Source of the DNA: CBDDKZ01 sp965230415
GTDB taxonomy: Bacteria; Bacteroidota; Bacteroidia; Cytophagales; JAAEPT01
Assembly: GCA_965230415.1 (NCBI GenBank)
Contig: CBDDKZ010000005.1
Span: forward strand, 4,402,001-4,466,000
Length of the DNA stretch: 64,000 bases
Direction: 5' to 3'
The notes beneath the pieces are model-generated. The model was not told the DNA's origin. It searched no databases and saw nothing but the letters and a program-made list of their open reading frames with translations. Shown one piece after another: positions 54,262 to 63,138 of this stretch (position 1 is the first letter of the stretch; every line of letters begins with the position of its first letter). Position numbers and translations under genes: made by a program.

Positions 54262-55155
54262 ATGAATAGACTTAAAATAGGTTATTTTGCAGACGGCCCG
54301 TGGTCACATGAAACACTAAAGTTGCTATTGAATGATAGTGAAATTGATATTGCATTTATTGTACCTAGAGTAGATACTTCTGATGAGGTTTTGAAGTCAA
54401 TGGCTATTGATAATAATATTGATTTACTTAATGGAGTAAGGGTAAATTCTAATGAATTTTATGACCTGGCTTCAGCGTACAATTGTGATCTGTTTGTTTC
54501 TATGAGCTTCAATCAGATATTTAGAGATCGAATTATCAATTTACCTCAATGTAAAACCATCAATTGTCATGCAGGAAAACTTCCATTCTACCGCGGAAGA
54601 AATATATTAAATTGGGCCTTGATCAACGATGAAAAAGAATTTGGAATCACTGTTCATTATGTTGACGAGGGTATAGATACTGGTAATATTATCTTACAGC
54701 GAGTTTATGAGATTTGTGACGAAGACAATTATAAGACATTGCTTGAAAAAGCGCATTATGAGTGTGCTGATATCTTATACGCTGCTATAGAGCAAATTAA
54801 AAATGGGGAAGCTAAGAGTATTGATCAATCGACCATTCACCCTGTTGGATTTTACTGTGGTATGCGTGGAATTGGAGATGAGATAATAAATTGGAATCAA
54901 GATTCTCGGGAGTTATTTTGTTTTATAAGAGCCATATGTTCACCCGGTCCCAAAGCGACTACATATATGGATGGAAAAATAGTGAAAATTAACAACAGTC
55001 GTATGATAGATAGAGCTCCAAGCTATAAAGGAACCGTTGGGCAGATAATAGGAAAGACAGAGGAAGGTTTTTTAGTAAAAACAAAAGATAACTTCATTGA
55101 GATATTAGAAATAGAATCTGAAATAAAACTTAAAATAGGTTATAAATTGTCATGA
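54262..55155 (+). CDS. Sugar N-formyltransferase, first of two
   Basis: A 297-residue enzyme of the formyl-tetrahydrofolate-dependent transferase family (FMT/ArnA/VioF type). The catalytic triad is complete: Asn101 and His103 in INCHAGKLPFYRG, and Asp139 in VDEGIDTG. It lacks the tRNA-binding C-terminal domain of Met-tRNA formyltransferase and lies in a sugar operon, so the acceptor is probably an amino sugar or amino-nonulosonate. It overlaps neuB by 4 bases. Which nitrogen is formylated is not known. Confidence 0.85.
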   Translation: MNRLKIGYFADGPWSHETLKLLLNDSEIDIAFIVPRVDTSDEVLKSMAIDNNIDLLNGVRVNSNEFYDLASAYNCDLFVSMSFNQIFRDRIINLPQCKTINCHAGKLPFYRGRNILNWALINDEKEFGITVHYVDEGIDTGNIILQRVYEICDEDNYKTLLEKAHYECADILYAAIEQIKNGEAKSIDQSTIHPVGFYCGMRGIGDEIINWNQDSRELFCFIRAICSPGPKATTYMDGKIVKINNSRMIDRAPSYKGTVGQIIGKTEEGFLVKTKDNFIEILEIESEIKLKIGYKLS

Positions 55156-56174
55156 GAAAAACACTTATCATAGCTGAAGCTGGAGTAAATCACAATGGTG
55201 ATCTGTCTCTAGCAAAAAAGTTAATAGATGCTGCTGTTGATGCTGGTGCTGATTATGTCAAATTCCAAACGTTCAAGGCAGAGAAATTGGTATCTAAAAC
55301 AGCTCTACAAGCAGAATATCAACAAAAGAATATCGGTGGTGAACAAAAAACTCAATTCGAGATGCTCAAAAAACTTGAATTGGATATAAATACACACCAT
55401 GAGTTAATAGCCTATTGTAATCAAAGGAATATAAAATTCCTGTCAACAGCATTTGACCTGGATAGTATAGACCTTTTATTTGACCTAGGAATTGATTTAT
55501 TTAAAATACCTTCCGGAGAAATAACAAATAAGCCTTATTTAGAAAAAATAGCAACTAAGGGCAAACCAGTAGTTCTTTCAACTGGAATGAGCAATATGTC
55601 TGATATTGAGCAAGCAATTGATGTATTAATAGGTGAAGGTTTAAAGCGCTCCGACATTGCGGTGGTGCATTGCAATACGGAATACCCAACACCTATGGAA
55701 GATGTGAATTTAGAGGCTATGAATACCATAGGTAAAGCTTTTAATGTTAAAATTGGTTATTCTGATCATACTTTAGGTATCGAAATTCCAATTGCAGCCG
55801 TTGCGAAAGGAGCTGAAGTTATTGAAAAACACTTCACTTTGGACAGAGATATGAAAGGTCCGGATCATAAAGCTTCACTAGAACCAGGTGAGCTGAAGCA
55901 AATGGTGAGTTCAATAAGAAATATTGAATTAGCTTTGGGCGATGGAATGAAAAAACCTTCTGATTCTGAAACAAAGAATATTGAAATTGTGCGAAAGAGT
56001 ATTCATTTGGCAAGAGAAATGGCAAAAGGAGAAGTAATAAAATTCGAAGATTTGATTATGACAAGACCGGCTAATGGCATATCTCCAATGGATTATGAAA
56101 ATGTTATTGGACAAAAGATCAATAAGGATTTGAAACAAGGTATTCAACTCAAATGGTCAGATTTGACATGGTAA
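55152..56174 (+). CDS. neuB: NeuB/LegI-family nonulosonic acid synthase
   Basis: A 340-residue synthase that condenses phosphoenolpyruvate with a 6-carbon amino sugar to give a 9-carbon sialic-acid-like sugar. It has an N-terminal TIM barrel (IAEAGVNHNGDLSLAKKLID, VHCNTEYPTPMEDVNL, IGYSDHT, IEKHFTLDR) and a C-terminal SAF/antifreeze-like domain (about 280-340). The sequence pattern is closer to LegI/PtmC than to the pseudaminate synthase PseI. It sits between the formyltransferase and the LegG gene, with overlaps on both sides. Confidence 0.93.
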   Translation: MRKTLIIAEAGVNHNGDLSLAKKLIDAAVDAGADYVKFQTFKAEKLVSKTALQAEYQQKNIGGEQKTQFEMLKKLELDINTHHELIAYCNQRNIKFLSTAFDLDSIDLLFDLGIDLFKIPSGEITNKPYLEKIATKGKPVVLSTGMSNMSDIEQAIDVLIGEGLKRSDIAVVHCNTEYPTPMEDVNLEAMNTIGKAFNVKIGYSDHTLGIEIPIAAVAKGAEVIEKHFTLDRDMKGPDHKASLEPGELKQMVSSIRNIELALGDGMKKPSDSETKNIEIVRKSIHLAREMAKGEVIKFEDLIMTRPANGISPMDYENVIGQKINKDLKQGIQLKWSDLTW

Positions 56175-57328
56175 AAAGAAGAATATGTGTCGTCACAGGT
56201 ACCAGAGCCGAATATGGGTTGCTCTATTGGTCGATGAAGGCCATTAAAGAAGATCCTAATTGCGAATTAAAGGTTGTTGTAACAGGTATGCACCTTTCTC
56301 CCGAATTTGGTTTAACAGGAGAAATAATTAAAAAAGATGGCTTTGAAATAGACGCAAAGGTTGAGTGCTTGTTGTCATCAGATACCGAGACAGGCATCAC
56401 GAAGTCTATAGGCCTGGGGGTAATTGGGTTTGCAGATGCTTATGAGCGACTCAAACCAGATGTGATTTTAATTTTAGGTGATCGCTTCGAAATATTCGCA
56501 GCGGCTACGGCTGCAATGATTGCCAAAATTCCAATCGCTCATTGTCATGGTGGAGAGGCTACGGAAGGTTTAATTGATGAGCCTGTGAGACACTCTATTA
56601 CGAAAATGTCCCACTTTCATTTTACGTCAACAGAAGAATATCGTAAACGGGTTATCCAACTTGGTGAACAACCAGATAATGTTTGGAATGTCGGTGCTTT
56701 GGGCATTGAAAATATAAATAGACTTCAACTCTTAACAAGATCAGATTTTGAAGAAAGTATTGATTTTAAGCTAGGCAAAAAAAACTTCCTGGTCACGTTT
56801 CATCCGGTTACTTTAGATAATAATTCTGCAGAGCAACAGTTTAAGGAATTGTTAAAAGCTTTAGACAAAATGAAAGATGCTCATATTATCTTTACACTAC
56901 CAAATGCTGATACCAATGGTCGTGTGATTATCGATTTGATCAATGAGTATACACTTGTTAACAACCATAAAGCTAAATCATTTACTTCCTTAGGGCAACT
57001 CAGATACCTGTCAGCAATTCAATATATGGATTGTGTTGTGGGAAATTCGTCCAGTGGTTTACTTGAAATACCATCATTTAAAAAACCCACAGTAAATATT
57101 GGAGACAGACAGAGAGGAAGAGTCTTTGGTGAAACAGTCATTAACTGCCAACCTTATTTTGAGTCTATATACTCTGCACTTGAAAAATCTATTTCAGCAG
57201 AATTTATGAATCAAATAAGTCATAGCGAAAATCCATATGGGAAAGGCAATTCGTCAGAGAAGATAATTGAAATTCTTTCTACTCATACTTTAGAAGGAAT
57301 AATTAAAAAAAGATTCTATAATCTATGA
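56168..57328 (+). CDS. legG: Hydrolysing nucleotide-sugar 2-epimerase (NeuC/LegG)
   Basis: A 386-residue hydrolysing 2-epimerase that releases a free ManNAc-type sugar from UDP- or GDP-GlcNAc-type donors for the NeuB enzyme. Key blocks are VVTGTRAEYGLL, LGDRFEIFAAATAA, AHCHGGEATEGLIDEPVRHSI and VGNSSSGLLEIPSFKKP. The start MVKRRICVV at 56168 overlaps the neuB stop (ATGGTAA); an ATG 15 bases earlier is possible. The next gene begins in its stop codon. The 6-deoxy substrate version (LegG) fits the upstream dehydratase. Confidence 0.9.
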   Translation: MVKRRICVVTGTRAEYGLLYWSMKAIKEDPNCELKVVVTGMHLSPEFGLTGEIIKKDGFEIDAKVECLLSSDTETGITKSIGLGVIGFADAYERLKPDVILILGDRFEIFAAATAAMIAKIPIAHCHGGEATEGLIDEPVRHSITKMSHFHFTSTEEYRKRVIQLGEQPDNVWNVGALGIENINRLQLLTRSDFEESIDFKLGKKNFLVTFHPVTLDNNSAEQQFKELLKALDKMKDAHIIFTLPNADTNGRVIIDLINEYTLVNNHKAKSFTSLGQLRYLSAIQYMDCVVGNSSSGLLEIPSFKKPTVNIGDRQRGRVFGETVINCQPYFESIYSALEKSISAEFMNQISHSENPYGKGNSSEKIIEILSTHTLEGIIKKRFYNL

Positions 57329-58215
57329 GAATAATATTTATTGGCACCGTCGAATTATCTAAATTTGCACTTCAGCAGGTTCTTGATAGCGGAGGTGAAG
57401 TTGTGGGAGTGATCACCAAAGAAAGCTCAAAATTTAATGCTGATTTTGCGGATCTTACAAGTATTTGCGAATCTAATAATATTGACTATTGTTATACCAC
57501 CAATGTGAATGCCTCCAGTACTCTGGGTTGGGTAAAGGAAAGATCACCAGATATAATATTTTGCTTTGGTTGGTCTTCACTTATAAAAAAGGAATTATTA
57601 GATATTCCTCCAATGGGAGTTATTGGGTATCATCCTGCAGCCTTGCCCAGTAATAGAGGAAGGCATCCGTTAATATGGGCATTGGTTTTAGGATTAGAGC
57701 AAACAGCAAGTACTTTCTTTGTGATGGATGAAGGTGCCGACTCTGGTGATATCCTTTCACAAGAGAAAATTGAAATAACAAGAGAGGATAGTGCAAGGTC
57801 ATTGTACGATAAGGTCGTGGCAACTGTACTGAATCAAATTAATACTTTTCTCCCCAAATTGAAGGCAAAAACATATACGCTCGAAAAACAGAATCATGAA
57901 AAGGCGAACTATTGGCGCAAAAGAGGAAAGGCCGATGGGAAAATAGACTTTAGAATGCCTTCAGAAGGTATTAGGAATTTGGTAAGGGCATTGTCTAAAC
58001 CGTATCCGGGGGCGCATATCGAATTAGAAGATAAAGATGTGAGTATATGGAAAGTAAACGTCGTAAAGCTTACTGATGCAGCCAATATTGAACCTGGAAA
58101 CGTAATTTCAGTGGATGAGCCAGGCAATACATGTGTCGTTAAAACCGTAGATGGCGCTGTTGAAATAGTTGAACACGAATTTGAAAAATTACCATTACCA
58201 GGGACATATTTATGA
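57325..58215 (+). CDS. Formyltransferase-family protein, second copy, with altered triad
   Basis: A 296-residue protein of the formyltransferase fold. His103 and Asp139 align with the catalytic residues of the first formyltransferase (GYHPAALPSNRGRHP and MDEGADSG), but the Asn is replaced by Gly101. Residues 205-296 form a C-terminal domain with a distinct beta fold. Such RGRHPLIWAL proteins occur in nonulosonate loci of other bacteria. It may formylate a second amine or transfer another one-carbon group. Overlaps of 4 bases tie it to LegG and to the deacetylase. Confidence 0.8.
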   Translation: MRIIFIGTVELSKFALQQVLDSGGEVVGVITKESSKFNADFADLTSICESNNIDYCYTTNVNASSTLGWVKERSPDIIFCFGWSSLIKKELLDIPPMGVIGYHPAALPSNRGRHPLIWALVLGLEQTASTFFVMDEGADSGDILSQEKIEITREDSARSLYDKVVATVLNQINTFLPKLKAKTYTLEKQNHEKANYWRKRGKADGKIDFRMPSEGIRNLVRALSKPYPGAHIELEDKDVSIWKVNVVKLTDAANIEPGNVISVDEPGNTCVVKTVDGAVEIVEHEFEKLPLPGTYL

Positions 58216-58883
58216 AAAATATTGTAGTTATATCAGCTCACCCGGATGATGAAGTACTAGGAGTAGGTGGGACTTTATTAAAGCATAAAGCAAATGGTGA
58301 TAAGATAAACTGGATCATTGTTACAGAACTTTATGAAAAACATGGATTCAGTAAGGAAAGAGTAGATTCCAGGTCCAAGGAGATTGATGAAGTTGCATCA
58401 CGTTTCGGGATTGAGCAAGTTTATAGACTTGGTTACCCAACTATGTCTCTTACTTCTTCTTCTTTAATAGAATTAGTACCACATATTTCTAAAGCTTTTA
58501 ATGAGACTAAACCTGAGGTAATATACACGTTGAATCGTTCTGATGCTCATTCAGATCACCGTGTACTTTCAGATGCAGTAATGTCATGTACAAAGTCATT
58601 TAGGTATCCTTTCATTAAGAAAGTATTAATGTATGAATGCATTTCTGAAACGGAATTCGCACCTGCATTTCATGAGAAAGTCTTCATTCCGAACTATTAC
58701 GTTGATATTTCTGATTTCATGGAGGAGAAATTAGAAATCATGAAAATATACGAATCTGAAATCGGAGAGCACCCATTTCCAAGAAGTTTAAAAAACATTG
58801 AGGCTTTGGCTACTTTCAGAGGAGCAAGTGTCGGAGTAAACTATGCTGAAGCCTTTCAGGTGGTAAAAATAATAGAAAAATGA
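58212..58883 (+). CDS. PIG-L/LmbE-family deacetylase
   Basis: A 223-residue zinc-dependent N-deacetylase. The metal site is AHPDDEVLG (His10, Asp13), with a second His pair in SDAHSDHR (His113, His116). Family members remove acetyl groups from GlcNAc-type sugars, such as MshB and bacillithiol BshB. Located between a formyltransferase and ptmE, it may free an amine for formylation. It overlaps both neighbours by 4 bases. The substrate is inferred. Confidence 0.85.
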   Translation: MKNIVVISAHPDDEVLGVGGTLLKHKANGDKINWIIVTELYEKHGFSKERVDSRSKEIDEVASRFGIEQVYRLGYPTMSLTSSSLIELVPHISKAFNETKPEVIYTLNRSDAHSDHRVLSDAVMSCTKSFRYPFIKKVLMYECISETEFAPAFHEKVFIPNYYVDISDFMEEKLEIMKIYESEIGEHPFPRSLKNIEALATFRGASVGVNYAEAFQVVKIIEK

Positions 58884-59926
58884 AAGACGATTCAAATTAT
58901 CTGATCGAAAGCGGAAGTTCGATACGAGACGCCTTAGCACAACTTAATACGCTGAAAGACAAATTGAATTTATTCATTGTTGAAGATAGCAAAGTTATAG
59001 GGTCTTTAACAGATGGCGATGTTCGACGAGGTTTACTGAGTGGAATTACCTTGGAATCGAAGGTTGAAGAAGCCATGAAGAAAGACTTTATTGCCATAAG
59101 AAAAGACAAATTTGACCTTGAAAATATTAAACAAAAGATAGAGGAAGGTGTAAGGATTGTTCCTGTTTTGGATGATAATGATCAATTAATTCGAATCCTT
59201 GATCTTAAAAATAAGCAAACAATATTGCCATTGGATGCAGTGATAATGGCAGGAGGTAAAGGTCAGCGGTTAATGCCATTGACCAAAGATACACCAAAGC
59301 CTTTACTTAAAGTTGGTGATAAGCCAATTATAGAATATAATATTGAGCGATTAGCTAAATTTGGCGTCAATAATCAATTCATATCCATTAATTATTTAGG
59401 GTATATGATTAAAGATTATTTTAAAGATGGCCAGTCGAAAGATATTTCAATTAAATACTTGCATGAACATGAACCATTAGGAACAATTGGTGTCATAGGA
59501 GGCCAATTAGACAGATTTGATCATGATTATATACTGGTAATGAATTCTGATTTACTTACCAATATTGATTATGAGAGTTTTTTCTTGAAATTCATGGAGG
59601 AAGAGGCCGATATGGCAATTGCTACAACATCATATGAAGTAAATGTTCCATATGCAGTATTGGAAACTGAGAAAGATCGTGTCTTATCCTTTAAAGAAAA
59701 ACCTACCTACACTTATTACTCGAATGCCGGAATTTACATCCTTAAAAAGGAAGTATTAAAATTAATTCCTTCAAATTCTTTCTATAATGCCACAGATTTA
59801 ATCGAGGAATTGATTAAAACAAATAGGAAAGTGGTAACATTTCCTATTTTTGGTTATTGGTTGGATATTGGTAAACATCACGATTTTGAAAAAGCCAATC
59901 AAGATATAAAAACATTAAACCTTTAA
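58880..59926 (+). CDS. ptmE: CBS-domain nucleotidyltransferase (PtmE-like)
   Basis: A 348-residue fusion: two CBS domains (about 8-60 and 65-115) followed by a nucleotidyltransferase (about 119-345) with the MAGGKGQRLMPLTKDTPKPL block, ILVMNSDLLTN and GTIGVIGG. In Campylobacter jejuni PtmE makes GDP-glucosamine from GlcN-1-phosphate at the start of legionaminate synthesis. The same role is likely here. It begins in the stop codon of the deacetylase gene. CBS domains may sense nucleotide levels. Confidence 0.88.
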   Translation: MKDDSNYLIESGSSIRDALAQLNTLKDKLNLFIVEDSKVIGSLTDGDVRRGLLSGITLESKVEEAMKKDFIAIRKDKFDLENIKQKIEEGVRIVPVLDDNDQLIRILDLKNKQTILPLDAVIMAGGKGQRLMPLTKDTPKPLLKVGDKPIIEYNIERLAKFGVNNQFISINYLGYMIKDYFKDGQSKDISIKYLHEHEPLGTIGVIGGQLDRFDHDYILVMNSDLLTNIDYESFFLKFMEEEADMAIATTSYEVNVPYAVLETEKDRVLSFKEKPTYTYYSNAGIYILKKEVLKLIPSNSFYNATDLIEELIKTNRKVVTFPIFGYWLDIGKHHDFEKANQDIKTLNL

Positions 59927-59954
59927 TAATGAGCAAAAATAAATAATAGCTAAG

Positions 59955-60641
59955 ATGAAGACAGTCGCAATTATTCCAGCAAGAGGTGGATCAAAAGGTA
60001 TTCCAAGTAAGAATATAGTTGAAGTTCGAGGGCGGGCTTTAATAGATTACACAATAGACTTTGCCAAGGAATCAGACTTGTTTGATGAAGTGATCGTTTC
60101 TTCAGACAGTACTGAAATATGTGAGCATGTAGAGAAATTGGGTGTTAGAGCAATTAAAAGAAGCGATAACCTGGCTCAAGATAATTCATTAGTTATAGAT
60201 GCTATTAAAGAACTAATTGAAGTGTTATCAAATGAGGGACATTATCCAAATCATTTCTTTTTACTAGAACCTACATCACCTTTTAGATCTACTGAAGATT
60301 TAAAAGCTGCTATGTCTGCTTTGGAAAATGGCTACGATTCTGTAGCTACTTTTGAAGAAATTGATCCATCACCAGGAAGATTATGGAAAATTGAAGGAGA
60401 TAAAATAAGTTCGCTTATAGAAGGTTCGACGCCATTTATGCCTAGGCAGATGCAGCCTGTGGGGTACAAACTCACAGGCCAAATTTATGGTTTCACATCT
60501 GAAGTGATCAATCAAGAAAAGATATTGTTTGGTCGTTCTTTTCCGGTAATTACAACTGTAGAAAAGAGCCTGGATATCGACTATAAAATAGATTTAATAT
60601 TGGCAGCAGCATTAATAGAATACTATGAAAAGAATAAGTGA
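59955..60641 (+). CDS. legF: CMP-nonulosonate (acylneuraminate) cytidylyltransferase
   Basis: A 228-residue CMP-sugar synthase that activates the nonulosonate with CTP for transfer to glycans. It has the N-terminal nucleotide loop IPARGGSKGIPSKN (7-20), the SSDSTEI motif, LLEPTSPFRS, and the C-terminal DIDYKIDL. Position and sequence suit LegF/PtmB. It follows ptmE after 28 bases and overlaps the PtmA-like SDR by 17 bases. Confidence 0.93.
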   Translation: MKTVAIIPARGGSKGIPSKNIVEVRGRALIDYTIDFAKESDLFDEVIVSSDSTEICEHVEKLGVRAIKRSDNLAQDNSLVIDAIKELIEVLSNEGHYPNHFFLLEPTSPFRSTEDLKAAMSALENGYDSVATFEEIDPSPGRLWKIEGDKISSLIEGSTPFMPRQMQPVGYKLTGQIYGFTSEVINQEKILFGRSFPVITTVEKSLDIDYKIDLILAAALIEYYEKNK

Positions 60642-61419
60642 ATTACAGAACTTAGAGGGAAAAGTAGCCCTGGTAACTGGTGGAGCAGGATTTTTAGGAC
60701 GTGCAATTTGTGAAACTTTAGCCGAGTTGGGTGCAACTGTTATTATTGCTTCAAGAGACAAACAGAAGTGTCGTACATTTGCTTCGGAGTTATATCAAAA
60801 TTTTAACGTTGTATCCGAGGGAATTGCTTTAGATATTACTGACTTAGAGGCTCAAAGAAGAGTATTTGAACATATAAAGAAAAACTATGGTAAGTTAGAT
60901 CTTCTCGTGAATGACGCTTGGAGTGGCAACAAAAATACCTTTGATTCCATAAGTGTTGACGATTGGTTATATGATGTTAATGTATGCTTGAATGGACCTT
61001 TTTATACCGTCAAAGCCGCAATTGAGATGTTACGGGAAACACAAGGAGTTATATTGAATGTTGCATCAATGTATGGTTTAGTGTCTCCGGATTATCGTAT
61101 GTATGATGGAGAAACCCTTGCAAATCCGCCAAGTTACGGTGCAGCAAAAGCTGGAATTATTCAGCTTACCAGGTATTTGGCTAGTTTCTTATCTGATCAA
61201 GGAATTCGAGTGAATGCGATTAGCCCTGGCCCCTTTCCGTTTGAATCTACAAAAGATAATTTCCCTGAATTTCATCAGAAATTATGCGAAAAAACAATGT
61301 TGAATAGAGTTGGTGTACCCGAAGATTTAAAGGGTGTAATTGCTTTCTTGTGTACCAATGCCTCAGGATATGTCACAGGACAAAATGTTTCAGTAGATGG
61401 GGGGTGGACATCATGGTAA
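60625..61419 (+). CDS. PtmA-like short-chain dehydrogenase
   Basis: A 264-residue classical SDR. The cofactor loop is TGGAGFLG (18-25), and the catalytic residues are Ser148 in NVASMYG, Tyr171 and Lys175 in PPSYGAAKAG. In Campylobacter flagellar glycan loci the similarly placed PtmA works with PtmF in glucosamine/legionaminate precursor supply. It ends inside the start of the oxidoreductase gene (ATGGTAA). A second SDR, 62334-63074, has a similar layout with an extra NPP-Y segment. Confidence 0.85.
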   Translation: MKRISELQNLEGKVALVTGGAGFLGRAICETLAELGATVIIASRDKQKCRTFASELYQNFNVVSEGIALDITDLEAQRRVFEHIKKNYGKLDLLVNDAWSGNKNTFDSISVDDWLYDVNVCLNGPFYTVKAAIEMLRETQGVILNVASMYGLVSPDYRMYDGETLANPPSYGAAKAGIIQLTRYLASFLSDQGIRVNAISPGPFPFESTKDNFPEFHQKLCEKTMLNRVGVPEDLKGVIAFLCTNASGYVTGQNVSVDGGWTSW

Positions 61420-62333
61420 ATAATAAAATTAAACTGGGAATTATAGGATATAACGAAGGTAATGGACATCCTTATTCCTTTTCTGCAATTATTAATGGCT
61501 ATGACTCGAATAAAATGAGTCAATGCCCTTATCCTGTCATTTATAACTACTTAGAGAAGAGAGACGAAAGTAAATTTGGAATTGGAAATTTTACAGTAGA
61601 TTACATATGGACTCCCAATGAAGATATTTCCAATGATGTAGCCGCTTGTTGCAACATTCCAAATATAGTTCAAGATTATGAACAAATGATTGAAGATATC
61701 GATGCAGTTATTATTGCAAGAGACGATGCTGAAACACATAGAGATATAGCTAAACCTTTTCTAGAACAAGGAAAGAAGGTCTTTATAGATAAACCTTTAT
61801 GTAAAAATCTTCAGGACCTGGAATATTTTATTACTTATTTGGAAAATGGTCAATTGATGAGTTGTTCTGGTTTTATGTACCATCCGGTGTATATGAATAA
61901 AGATAATTTAGATGTGTTGAGAAGTAAAACAGTTTGTACAGTCGGCATAACATTGATTGATTGGTATAAATATGGTATCCATATTATGGATGCCATGCGG
62001 CCAATTATGAATAGCAACATTATTTCTGTTCATAATATTGGTATTGAAGATGTTGATATAGTCAAACTAGAATATGAAAACGGTAAATACGCGACTGTAA
62101 TAAAAGATAACAATCTTCGAGGATTTCAAGTGAACGCCTTTTCCAATGAAGGTGGGCACGAAGCAATCGTATTTAATGATAATTTTGAATACTTCAGGAA
62201 CCTATTATCAGATTTTTTACTATTCTTCTTAAATGATCCTAATTGTAAATACGATTACAAGGAAACAATAAATCAAATTAAAGCACTAATAGCGGCACAG
62301 GAATCAAAAGCCGTAGGACAAATAACACTTTGA
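61413..62333 (+). CDS. Gfo/Idh/MocA oxidoreductase (PtmF-like)
   Basis: A 306-residue NAD(P)-dependent oxidoreductase beginning at ATG 61413; a longer frame from 61350 overlaps the SDR and adds unrelated residues. The cofactor region is LGIIGYNEGNGHPYSF, the family lysine is in FIDKPLCKN, and the C-terminal part is a sheet domain ending QITL. Position and type match PtmF of C. jejuni. It overlaps the SDR upstream by 7 bases and adjoins the next SDR with no gap. Confidence 0.8.
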   Translation: MVNNKIKLGIIGYNEGNGHPYSFSAIINGYDSNKMSQCPYPVIYNYLEKRDESKFGIGNFTVDYIWTPNEDISNDVAACCNIPNIVQDYEQMIEDIDAVIIARDDAETHRDIAKPFLEQGKKVFIDKPLCKNLQDLEYFITYLENGQLMSCSGFMYHPVYMNKDNLDVLRSKTVCTVGITLIDWYKYGIHIMDAMRPIMNSNIISVHNIGIEDVDIVKLEYENGKYATVIKDNNLRGFQVNAFSNEGGHEAIVFNDNFEYFRNLLSDFLLFFLNDPNCKYDYKETINQIKALIAAQESKAVGQITL

Positions 62334-63074
62334 ATGGCTTTGTTAGACAATAAAAAAATAATTCTTACAGGAGGGTCTGGTTTAATTGGTAAGGCGATAT
62401 TGAATGATTTAAGGTTAAAAGGCGCCAATGTTTATAATTTAGATATAAACGTAGATGAAAATGATTCTCAAAGCATTTACTGCGATATTACTGAAAAAGA
62501 AAGCTTTGATCATGCCTTGGGAAAGGTTGTAAGTTTATGTGGTGGACAATTAGACGGATTAGTGAATAATGCATATCCCAGAACCAAAGATTGGGGAAAT
62601 GATTTTGAGTCAATAAACTACGAATCTTGGGAAAAAAATGTCAGTATGCAAATGAACATGACATTTTATGCAATTCAAAAAACACTTAAATTCATGAAAT
62701 CACAGCGCTTGGGGTCTATTGTTAATATTACCTCAATTTATGGTGTGGTTGGAAACGATTTTACTATTTATGAAGGCTTAAATATGAATCCACCTGCAGC
62801 GTATACAGCAATAAAAGGCGGTATTGTTAACTTTACACGCTACCTTGCATCTTATTATGGTAAATACAATATAAGGGTAAATTGTGTGTCACCCGGCGGA
62901 ATATTTGATAATCAAGACCCTCAATTTGTAAAAAATTACGAGAATAAAGTTCCAATGAAGCGAATGGGGAAGCCTGAAGATATCGCACCTTCAATCTCCT
63001 TTTTGCTTTCGGATGAATCAAGCTATATGACAGGTCAGAATATTATTATAGATGGAGGTTGGACGGCCATATAA
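62334..63074 (+). CDS. Short-chain dehydrogenase, second copy
   Basis: A 246-residue SDR. The cofactor loop is TGGSGLIGK (12-20). Ser134 (NITSIYG), Tyr157 and Lys161 (PPAAYTAIKGG) complete the catalytic set. It resembles the SDR 60625-61419 over its active-site and C-terminal blocks (SY-TGQN, DGGWT). The pair suggests duplication with a change of substrate. Acting as a 4-ketosugar reductase in place of the missing aminotransferase is a possibility, but only a guess. It ends 64 bases before the flippase gene. Confidence 0.85.
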   Translation: MALLDNKKIILTGGSGLIGKAILNDLRLKGANVYNLDINVDENDSQSIYCDITEKESFDHALGKVVSLCGGQLDGLVNNAYPRTKDWGNDFESINYESWEKNVSMQMNMTFYAIQKTLKFMKSQRLGSIVNITSIYGVVGNDFTIYEGLNMNPPAAYTAIKGGIVNFTRYLASYYGKYNIRVNCVSPGGIFDNQDPQFVKNYENKVPMKRMGKPEDIAPSISFLLSDESSYMTGQNIIIDGGWTAI

Positions 63075-63138
63075 ACTTAAAAGAATTGATCTGATCTTAT
63101 TTTAATTACTCCTTGTAATTACTTTTGGTTATAACAGT

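Noticed and set aside
61350..61412. Upstream start of the PtmF-like gene
   Set aside because: The added residues (MYQCLRICHRTK) are the SDR gene read in another frame; the Rossmann fold begins after 61413.
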